Under the pieces are notes generated by a model. The model worked only from the letters and a program-made list of their open reading frames with translations, did no database searches and was not told the DNA's origin. Source: Streptomyces sp. V3I7 (lineage in GTDB: Bacteria; Actinomycetota; Actinomycetes; Streptomycetales; Streptomycetaceae). Taken from it: a stretch of 64,000 bases of DNA. Where the stretch lies: contig NZ_JAUSZK010000001.1 in assembly GCF_030817495.1 (NCBI RefSeq), positions 1,240,001 to 1,304,000 of the forward strand. Reading direction: 5' to 3'. Shown piece by piece: positions 58,225 through 64,000 of this stretch; within the stretch, counting starts at the first letter, position 1, and every line of letters starts with the position of its first letter. A program made the position numbers and the translations under genes.

Positions 58225-59376
58225 TCAGAACGCCGAGACCCCGGTCAGCGCCCGCCCGATGAGCAGCTTCTGGATCTGGCTGGTGCCCTCGTAGAGGGTC
58301 ATCACACGGGCGTCGCGCAGGAGTTTGCCCGCCGGGTACTCGTCGATGTAGCCGTAACCGCCGTAGACCTGGAGGGCGTTGTTGGCGGCGCGGACGGCGG
58401 CCTCGGAGGCGAAGAGCTTGGCCTTGGAGGACTCGGTGGCGAACGGCAGTCCGCGGTCGATCAGGTCGGCGACCCGCCAGGTCAGCAGCCGGGCCGCGTC
58501 CACGTCGACCGCGATGTCGCTGAGCAGTTCCTGGACGAGCTGGTGGTGGGCGATGGACTTGCCGAACTGCTCGCGCTCGCCCGCGTACCCGACGGCCGCG
58601 TCGAGTGCGGCCTGGGCTATGCCGACGCAGCCCGCCGCCACCGACATCCGCCCCTTGGCGAGCGCGGACATGGCGACGGAGAAGCCCTTGCCCTCCGGCC
58701 CGAGCATCGCCGAGGCCGGGACGCGTACATCCTGAAGGGCCAGCTCGGCCGTCGCCTGGCCGCGCAGGCCGAGCTTGCCGTGGACGGTGCGGCGGGTGAG
58801 ACCGGGGGTGTCGGTGGGGACGAGGAAGGCGGAGACGCCGTGGTGGCCCGGGGCGTCGGTGGAGCGGGCGAACAGCAGGACCACGTCGGCCCAGGTGCCG
58901 TTGGTGATGAACATCTTGGCGCCGTTGATGACGTAGTCGTCGCCGTCGCGCACGGCCCGGGTGGTGAGGTTGCCGGCATCCGATCCGGTGCCCGGTTCGG
59001 TGAGGCCGAAGCAGCCGACGTACTCGCCGGAGGTCAGCCGCGGCAGCCAGTGCCGCTTCTGCCGCTCGTCGCCCCATGCGGCGATGGTCTTGGCGACGAG
59101 GCCGAGGGAGACGGACACGATCCCGCGCACCGAGGAGTCACCGCGCCCGAGTTCCTCGGTGACGAGGCAGTACGCGAGATGGTCGCCGCCGGAGCCGCCG
59201 TACTCCTCGTCGACGGTGAGCCCGAGGAAGCCGACCTCGCCGAGCTTCTTCACGATGCCCCGGTCCACTTCCTCCGCGCGGTCCCAGGCGATGACGTTCG
59301 GGGCGATCTCGCGTTCCACGAAGTCCCGGGCGAGCTGCCGGACGGCGGCCTGCTCCTCGCTGAGCCCCAGGTTCAC
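58225..59376 (-). CDS. Acyl-CoA dehydrogenase
   Basis: A 383-residue classical ACAD flavoenzyme. CFGLTEPGTGSDAGNL and YVINGAKMFITNGTWAD are the FAD/substrate signatures. The C-terminus has NNALQVYGGYGYIDEYP and catalytic Glu in MTLYEGTSQIQKLLIG. It introduces a trans-2 double bond into an acyl-CoA. GTG 59376 has GAGGTG 8 nt upstream. Divergent from the adjacent tetR gene, with a palindromic operator between, so repression by that TetR is likely. Confidence 0.95.
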   Translation of the reverse strand: MNLGLSEEQAAVRQLARDFVEREIAPNVIAWDRAEEVDRGIVKKLGEVGFLGLTVDEEYGGSGGDHLAYCLVTEELGRGDSSVRGIVSVSLGLVAKTIAAWGDERQKRHWLPRLTSGEYVGCFGLTEPGTGSDAGNLTTRAVRDGDDYVINGAKMFITNGTWADVVLLFARSTDAPGHHGVSAFLVPTDTPGLTRRTVHGKLGLRGQATAELALQDVRVPASAMLGPEGKGFSVAMSALAKGRMSVAAGCVGIAQAALDAAVGYAGEREQFGKSIAHHQLVQELLSDIAVDVDAARLLTWRVADLIDRGLPFATESSKAKLFASEAAVRAANNALQVYGGYGYIDEYPAGKLLRDARVMTLYEGTSQIQKLLIGRALTGVSAF

Positions 59377-59421
59377 GACGAGATCACCTCACACCAGATA
59401 GACCTTGAAAGCCGGGCATTT

Positions 59422-59440
59422 AAATTAGCACTGCTAGTTT
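59422..59440. promoter_or_regulatory. TetR-type operator between ACAD and tetR
   Basis: AAATTAGCACTGCTAGTTT (from 59422) is a 9-1-9 inverted repeat with one mismatch. It overlaps the expected -35 of the leaderless tetR promoter (-10 TACTAT at 59455) and a TAATTT -10 candidate for the ACAD gene. Confidence 0.68.
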
Positions 59441-59454
59441 CCATTCGGCAGCCC

Positions 59455-59460
59455 TACTAT
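59455..59460 (+). promoter_or_regulatory. tetR -10 box (leaderless start)
   Basis: TACTAT is followed by 7 nt (GTGCGCC) and ATG 59468. No Shine-Dalgarno is present. Confidence 0.6.
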
Positions 59461-59467
59461 GTGCGCC

Positions 59468-60109
59468 ATGGCCCGACCGCGCAAGCCCCTCCTCAGTACC
59501 GACCGCATCGTCAGGGCGGCGCGGGAACTCGTGGACGCCGAGGGCCTCGCCGCGGTCTCGACGCGCCGGCTCGCCGCCGAGCTGGGCGTGAGCGGGCCCT
59601 CGCTGTACAACCACTTCCGCACCAAGGACGAGATCCTGGAGGCGGTCGCCGACTCGGTCAGCGCCCGGGTCGACCTGTCGATGTTCGACGGCGGCCGCGA
59701 CTGGCGGACCGCGCTGCACGACTGGGCCGTCTCCTACCGGACGGCCCTGCGCGCCCACCCCAACATCGTCCCGGTCCTCGCGCGCGGCCCGGGGCGCCGC
59801 CCCGCCGCGCTGCGCCTGGCCGACGCGGTCTACGGCGCGATGGTGGACGCGGGCTGGCCGCCGGCGCAGGCCACGTCCATCGGCGCGCTGATGCGGTACT
59901 TCATCATGGGCTCGGCGCTCGGCTCGTTCGCCGGAGGCTTCGTGGACGACGCGAGCGCCTACGACCCCGCCGACTACCCCCACCTCGGCCAGGCCCACCT
60001 CCTCGCCGAGCAGCAGGAGAAGATCGACGAGCGGGCGTTCGAGACGGGACTGAGGGCGCTCCTGGACGGCCTGTCGCAGCAGTACGAGCAGATGGCGCGG
60101 CCCGCCTAG
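59468..60109 (+). CDS. TetR-family transcriptional regulator
   Basis: A 213-residue TetR regulator starting MARPRKPLLSTDRIVRAA, with HTH VSTRRLAAELGVSGPSLYNH. The TetR_C domain (about 85-205) is of the kind that binds acyl or drug-like ligands. Divergent from an acyl-CoA dehydrogenase gene; a palindrome in between suggests autoregulation and repression of that gene. ATG 59468 is preferred over ATG 59459 because of the 7-nt distance from TACTAT. Confidence 0.92.
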   Translation: MARPRKPLLSTDRIVRAARELVDAEGLAAVSTRRLAAELGVSGPSLYNHFRTKDEILEAVADSVSARVDLSMFDGGRDWRTALHDWAVSYRTALRAHPNIVPVLARGPGRRPAALRLADAVYGAMVDAGWPPAQATSIGALMRYFIMGSALGSFAGGFVDDASAYDPADYPHLGQAHLLAEQQEKIDERAFETGLRALLDGLSQQYEQMARPA

Positions 60110-60165
60110 CATCGACGCCGACCCTTCGGCCGCGACCGAAGTGTCCGTGCTCCATCCTGGAACGC

Positions 60166-60882
60166 ATGAGGAGCACCAAGAACCCTCAGGCCGCGGGCCT
60201 CGCCTCGCTCGCCGGTCTGGTCGCCGACGAGACGCGTGCCGCGTGTCTGCTGGCGCTGCTCGACGGGCGGGCGTGGACCGCCGGTGAGCTGGCCCGGCAC
60301 GCCGGGGTCGCCGCGTCGACGCTGAGCGAGCACCTGGGCAAGCTGGTGGCGGGCGGGCTGCTCGCCGAGGAGCGGCAGGGGCGGCACCGGTACGTCCGGC
60401 TGGCGAACACCCAGGTCGCCCAGCTGATCGAGGACCTCGCCGGGCAGGTCGCCCCGGGCGGCGGGACCGGACGCCCGCGCTCCTTGCGGGAGTCGAGCGC
60501 CGGGTCCGCCATGGCCCGCGGCCGCACCTGCTACGACCATCTCGCCGGGCGGCTCGGGATCGCGGTCACGGACGCGCTGACCGAGCGTGAACTGCTCCGT
60601 CAGGACACGGGGTTCGCGCTCACGGACGCGGGGCTGGAGTGGTTCGCCGCCCAGGGGATCGCCCTCGCCCGCACCGGCCGGCGCCCACTCGCCCGAGCCT
60701 GCCTCGACTGGACCGAACGCCGTCCCCACCTCGCGGGGATCGCGGGTGCGGCACTGTGCCGCCACGCCCTGGACACGGGCTGGTGCGTGCGTATCGGTTC
60801 CGAGCGCGCCGTGAAGGTGACACCGGCGGGCGAGCGGGCGCTGTCCGAACTGCTGGGCATCGGAGCCGGTTCGCTGCGCTGA
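60166..60882 (+). CDS. ArsR-like winged-HTH regulator
   Basis: A 238-residue regulator with an ArsR/HTH_20-type domain near the start (WTAGELARHAGVAASTLSEH, then RQGRHRYVRLA). The C-terminal region of about 140 residues (TCYDHLAGRLGIAVTDAL, HLAGIAGAALCRHALDTGW) is typical of the larger actinobacterial ArsR-like proteins that lack metal-site Cys clusters. It is followed 87 bp on by an EamA exporter in the same direction, the probable target. CATCCT ends 7 nt before ATG 60166, so it may be leaderless. Confidence 0.85.
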   Translation: MRSTKNPQAAGLASLAGLVADETRAACLLALLDGRAWTAGELARHAGVAASTLSEHLGKLVAGGLLAEERQGRHRYVRLANTQVAQLIEDLAGQVAPGGGTGRPRSLRESSAGSAMARGRTCYDHLAGRLGIAVTDALTERELLRQDTGFALTDAGLEWFAAQGIALARTGRRPLARACLDWTERRPHLAGIAGAALCRHALDTGWCVRIGSERAVKVTPAGERALSELLGIGAGSLR

Positions 60883-60956
60883 CGCGCGCGGGACCGGCGT
60901 ACGGCGTCTCGATCACCCCGTCCGAAATCCGCGAGCCCCGGGCCCCCTTCCCCTCC

Positions 60957-60962
60957 TAACCT
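60957..60962 (+). promoter_or_regulatory. EamA gene -10 box (possibly leaderless)
   Basis: TAACCT is followed by 7 nt and ATG 60970; AGGAG within those 7 nt could instead act on ATG 60973. Confidence 0.5.
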
Positions 60963-60969
60963 CAGGAGC

Positions 60970-61935
60970 ATGATGAACGCCTCCCCGTCCCGACCCGAGC
61001 CGCGTGCCGCCGCCGCGGCCTGCGTCACCGTGGTGCTGTGGGCCTCCGCCTTCGTGTCCATCCGCAGCGCGGGAAGCGCCTACTCGCCCGGTGCGCTGGC
61101 GCTCGGCCGGCTGCTGGCGGGGGTGCTGGCACTGGGGGTGATCTGGCTCGTACGGCGCGAGGGGTGGCCGCCGCGGGGGGCCTGGCGCGGGATCGCGATA
61201 TCCGGGGTGCTGTGGTTCGGGTTCTACATGGTCGCGCTCAACTGGGGCGAGCAGCAGGTGGACGCGGGGACGGCCGCCCTCGTCGTGAACGTGGGCCCGC
61301 TGCTGATCGCCCTGCTCGGGGCCCGGCTGCTCGGTGATCCGATGCCGCCGCGGCTGCTGGCGGGGATGGCGGTGTCGTTCGCCGGCGCGGTGACCGTGGG
61401 GCTGTCGATGTCGGCCGGAGGCGGTGGCTCCTCGGTGCTCGGGGTGGTGCTGTGCCTGCTCGCGGCGGGCGCCTACGCGGGCGGGGTCGTCGCGCAGAAG
61501 CCCGCCCTCGCCCGGGGCAGCGCGCTCCAAGTGACGACGTTCGGCTGCCTCGTGGGCGCCGTGGCCTGTCTGCCGTTCGCCGGTCAGCTGGTCCACGAGG
61601 CCACCCGGGCACCTCTGTCCGCGACGCTCAACATGGTGTACCTCGGCGTCTTCCCGACCGCGCTCGCGTTCACCACCTGGGCCTACGCCCTCGCCCGGAC
61701 GACCGCGAGCCGCATGGGCGCGACCACCTACGCCGTGCCCGCGCTGGTCGTCCTGATGTCGTGGCTGGCGCTCGGCGAGGTGCCGGGGCTGCTCACGCTG
61801 GCGGGCGGTGCGCTGTGCCTGGCGGGGGTGGCGGTGTCGCGGTCCCGGGCGCGGGCCTCCCAGGCCGCGGCGCCGGAGGCCGTGGTCGACGTGGCTCCGG
61901 AGCCGCGGGCCGAGAAGGCGGCCGACTCAGCGTGA
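60970..61935 (+). CDS. EamA-family DMT exporter
   Basis: A 321-residue protein with ten membrane helices in two EamA repeats (VTVVLWASAFVSIRSAG first; LGVFPTALAFTTWAYALART and MSWLALGEVPGLLTLAGG in the second). An Ala/Glu/Pro-rich cytoplasmic tail of about 30 residues follows. Probably exports a metabolite or amino acid under control of the upstream ArsR-like regulator. Its 3' end overlaps the convergent MHS gene by 9 bp, with no hairpin between. Confidence 0.92.
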   Translation: MMNASPSRPEPRAAAAACVTVVLWASAFVSIRSAGSAYSPGALALGRLLAGVLALGVIWLVRREGWPPRGAWRGIAISGVLWFGFYMVALNWGEQQVDAGTAALVVNVGPLLIALLGARLLGDPMPPRLLAGMAVSFAGAVTVGLSMSAGGGGSSVLGVVLCLLAAGAYAGGVVAQKPALARGSALQVTTFGCLVGAVACLPFAGQLVHEATRAPLSATLNMVYLGVFPTALAFTTWAYALARTTASRMGATTYAVPALVVLMSWLALGEVPGLLTLAGGALCLAGVAVSRSRARASQAAAPEAVVDVAPEPRAEKAADSA

Positions 61936-63252
61936 ACGGGCCCTGTTCGACAGGACCTTGATGGACGCCAGGGCGATGACCGAGAGCACGAGGATGTAGC
62001 CGGACACCGCCATCGAGGTGCCCGTCGCCTCCAGCAGCAGCACCATCACGAAGGGCGCGAGGCCGCCGCCGAACACGGCCGCGATCTGGTAGCCGAGGGA
62101 GGCGCCGGTGTAGCGCATCTCCGGCGTGAACAGCTCGGCGAACAGGGCGGCTTGGGGGCCGTACATGATGCTGAGGAAGGCGCTGGCGACGAACGTGGCG
62201 ACCGCCAGCCACAGCAGCGAGCCTGTGTCGATCAGCAGGAACATCGGTACGGCCCACACCGCGATCCCGGTCGCGCCGAGGGCGTAGATCCGGATGCGGC
62301 CGATGCGGTCGGACAGGGCGGCCGCCGCCGGGATGAGGGCGAGCTGGGTGATGCTGACGCACAGCGAGACGGTGAGGACGGCGCTACGCTCCATCCCGAG
62401 GTCGCGGGTCGTGTAGTCCAGCACGCCGGTGATGAGGATGTAGAACGTCGCCGTGTTCACGGCGAAGGACCCGCCCGCGAGGAACACCGTGCCGAGGTGA
62501 TCGCGCAGGATCGTGCGCAGCGGTGAGGTCTGCTCGCTCTTCTCCTGTTCAGCCAACGCCCGTTCGGCTGCCCGGAATTCGGGGGTCTCCTCGACGCGGG
62601 TGTGGATGTAGCGGGCGAGCGCGAGGACGAACAGGCCGACGACGAACGGGATGCGCCAGCCCCAGACGGCGAACGCGGAGTCGCTGGTGAACGCCCCGGC
62701 CAGCAGGAAGACCGAGTTCGCGGTCACCACGCCGATGGGGACGCCGAGTTGGACGAGGCTGCCGTAGACACCGCGCTTGCCCTCGGGGGCGTACTCGGTG
62801 GCCAGCAGCATGGCGCCGCCCCACTGGGCCCCGACCGCGATGCCCTGCACGACGCGCAGGACGACGAGCAGGACCGGCGCGGCGACACCGATCGTGGCGT
62901 ACGTCGGCAGCAGGCCGATGCCGGTGGTGGCCAGGCCCATGAGCGTGAGCGCGAGGACCAGCATGGGCTTGCGGCCGTGCTTGTCGCCGAGGTGACCGGC
63001 GATGATGCCGCCGATCGGACGGGCGAGGAAGCCGACGGCGAAGGTGGCGAAGGAGGCCAGGACCCCGGCGGCGGGGCTGCCGGACGGGAAGTAGAGGCCG
63101 CCGAGAACGAGGGCGGCGGCGATGCCGAAGACGAAGTAGTCGTACCACTCGACGGCCGAGGCGAGCGCGGCGGCGGTGGCGACCCGGCGGCGGTTGCGGT
63201 CGGCCGGGGAGGAGGGGGTGGCGAGCGGCTGAGCGGAAGGTGCCGTGTCCAT
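61927..63252 (-). CDS. MHS-family MFS transporter (metabolite:H+ symporter)
   Basis: A 441-residue MFS protein with 12 helices, of the MHS group (ShiA/ProP/KgtP-like). Signature segments: VEWYDYFVFGIAAALVLGGL, FLARPIGGIIAGHLGDKHGR and VQGIAVGAQWGGAMLLATEY. Substrates of the group are carboxylates and osmolytes. GGAG lies 9 nt before ATG 63252. Its promoter carries a near-copy of the operator found before the APH-ACAD and SDR-ligase operons, so it may import the substrate of that pathway (inference). Confidence 0.92.
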   Translation of the reverse strand: MDTAPSAQPLATPSSPADRNRRRVATAAALASAVEWYDYFVFGIAAALVLGGLYFPSGSPAAGVLASFATFAVGFLARPIGGIIAGHLGDKHGRKPMLVLALTLMGLATTGIGLLPTYATIGVAAPVLLVVLRVVQGIAVGAQWGGAMLLATEYAPEGKRGVYGSLVQLGVPIGVVTANSVFLLAGAFTSDSAFAVWGWRIPFVVGLFVLALARYIHTRVEETPEFRAAERALAEQEKSEQTSPLRTILRDHLGTVFLAGGSFAVNTATFYILITGVLDYTTRDLGMERSAVLTVSLCVSITQLALIPAAAALSDRIGRIRIYALGATGIAVWAVPMFLLIDTGSLLWLAVATFVASAFLSIMYGPQAALFAELFTPEMRYTGASLGYQIAAVFGGGLAPFVMVLLLEATGTSMAVSGYILVLSVIALASIKVLSNRARSR

Positions 63253-63317
63253 GCGTGCACACTCCGGGGGTCCGGGGACGGGCGGGGACGGGAGCGGGGG
63301 GCGGCTCGGGTTCCGGG

Positions 63318-63347
63318 AACGTACTGACCGGACGGTATGAGCGTCAA
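63318..63347 (-). promoter_or_regulatory. MHS gene promoter with TetR-type operator in the spacer
   Basis: On the minus strand TTGACG (63347-63342) and TACGTT (63323-63318) are spaced 18 bp, a near-consensus promoter. The spacer contains CATACCGTCCGGTC, one base different from the CATACCGACCGGTC of the APH-ACAD operator. Confidence 0.68.
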
Positions 63348-63457
63348 CGGGTTGCGCAGCAGCAGTTTTTACCTGTACGTGGCATCGAAAAGGCGTGGGC
63401 GGGCATGCCGAGGGCCCCGGCCGCGCGGGGGCGACCGGGGTGAGTCGGGGGACGGGG

Positions 63458-64000
63458 TTAGAACACCACCAGCGCGCGGCCGCCCTTGCCCGCCAGCATG
63501 TTGTCGAAGGCCGCCGGGATGCCGTCCAGGGCGATGCGTTCGGTGACCATGGCGCCGAGGTCGAGGCGGCCGGAGCGCACGTGGTCGGCCAGGACGGGGA
63601 GGTCCCTCGCCGGGTCGGAGTTGCCGTACACGCAGCCGGACAGGGTGCGGCCCCAGTGGAAGATCTCCAGGGCGTTGAAGGTGACCTGCTGGTCCTTGCC
63701 ACCGATGCCGACGACCGTGGTGCGGCCGCCGCGCCGGGTGGACTCCCAGGCCGTACGGATGGTGACGGCGCGGCCCACGCACTCGACGGCCACGTCGACG
63801 CCCTGCTTGCCGGTGAGGCCGCGGATCTCGCGGGCCGTGTCCTCGGAGGCGATCACGAAGTCGGTGGCGCCCGCTCCGCGCGCCAGCTCCTCCTTCTCCG
63901 GGGAGACATCGACCGCGACGATCTTCGAGGCGCCCGCGATCCGAGCGGACTGGAGGGCGGCGAGCCCGACGCCGCCGACGCCGAACACGGCCACCGTCTC
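63458..64000 (-). CDS. Zinc-dependent alcohol dehydrogenase, C-terminal part cut by window edge
   Basis: The last 180 or so residues of a medium-chain zinc alcohol dehydrogenase. The Rossmann motif VAVFGVGGVGLAAL is followed by GASKIVAVDVSPEKEELARGAGA with Asp favouring NAD, then GVDVAVECVGRAVTIRTA, VGIGGKDQQVTFN, GCVYGNSDPARDLP, and the end GGRALVVF. This pattern fits the class III/AdhD-like actinobacterial group. The N-terminal catalytic zinc domain lies beyond the right edge, so the start is not visible. It is transcribed toward the MHS transporter gene, with a 205-bp spacer between. Confidence 0.92.
   Translation of the reverse strand, partial: ETVAVFGVGGVGLAALQSARIAGASKIVAVDVSPEKEELARGAGATDFVIASEDTAREIRGLTGKQGVDVAVECVGRAVTIRTAWESTRRGGRTTVVGIGGKDQQVTFNALEIFHWGRTLSGCVYGNSDPARDLPVLADHVRSGRLDLGAMVTERIALDGIPAAFDNMLAGKGGRALVVF

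Noticed and set aside
58111..60882. 923-codon plus-strand frame
   Set aside because: Its last 238 codons are the real ArsR-like gene. The upstream part is antisense to an acyl-CoA dehydrogenase and overlaps tetR in another frame.

Overview
The window is high-GC actinobacterial chromosome and almost certainly Streptomyces. It has the glycerol catabolic operon with its IclR-type regulator, two aerial-hyphae chaplin genes (chpC, chpH), the mycothiol ligase gene mshC, a secreted phospholipase A2 of the S. violaceoruber type, and strong third-position GC bias. Gene content and order match, from memory, the core-chromosome segment around the gyl and gnt loci of the S. coelicolor group. Both ends cut through genes: a site-2 protease on the left and a zinc alcohol dehydrogenase on the right. 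There is no CRISPR array, no rRNA and no large mobile element. The one tRNA is tRNA-Leu(GAG).

Layout. 1-6650: site-2 protease start, stand-alone RecB-like nuclease, NarL-type response regulator, two tandem orphan oligopeptide-type binding lipoproteins, HAD phosphatase. 6900-15763: metH, then divergently gylR and the glpF-glpK-glpD operon with matching operators. 15971-22562: secreted phospholipase A2 with a TTA codon, PAC2 protein, and the conserved mshC / SCO1664-family / DUF3090 / histidine-phosphatase run, then corA. 22621-29112: ferritin-like protein, F420-type oxidoreductase, aldo/keto reductase coupled to a degenerate RecD2-like protein, two small conserved proteins. 29191-31900: chpC, chpH and an M20 peptidase. 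32065-35963: tRNA-Leu, YchJ protein, gntR/gntK/gntP and a wrecked SDR gene. 36057-42885: molybdenum enzyme with cytochrome b, DMT exporter, Nudix enzyme, two DUF202 proteins, a 228-bp MITE-like element, LysR and MFS pair, His-rich metal-binding protein.

43040-48402 is the most interesting part. Two operons face each other: an APH-type kinase with an acyl-CoA dehydrogenase, and an SDR with an acyl-CoA ligase and a TetR regulator. They share an operator word (CATACCGACCGGT), which recurs in the promoter of an MHS transporter at 63.3 kb. The enzyme set resembles the levulinate / 4-hydroxyacid route (LvaA, LvaC, LvaD, LvaE) and the kinase-dehydrogenase pairing of ACAD10/11. 48594-64000: exo-muramidase-like protein, alpha/beta hydrolase, penicillin-acylase-like enzyme, SoxR, MaoC hydratase, a 35-bp minisatellite, two further TetR regulators with another acyl-CoA dehydrogenase, an ArsR-like regulator with an EamA exporter, the MHS transporter and the alcohol dehydrogenase.

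General signals. Most convergent gene pairs are separated by long perfect GC-rich hairpins. At least ten genes start 6-8 nt after a TANNNT-like -10 box, which predicts leaderless mRNAs. All functional calls are from reading translations and motifs; no database search was possible.
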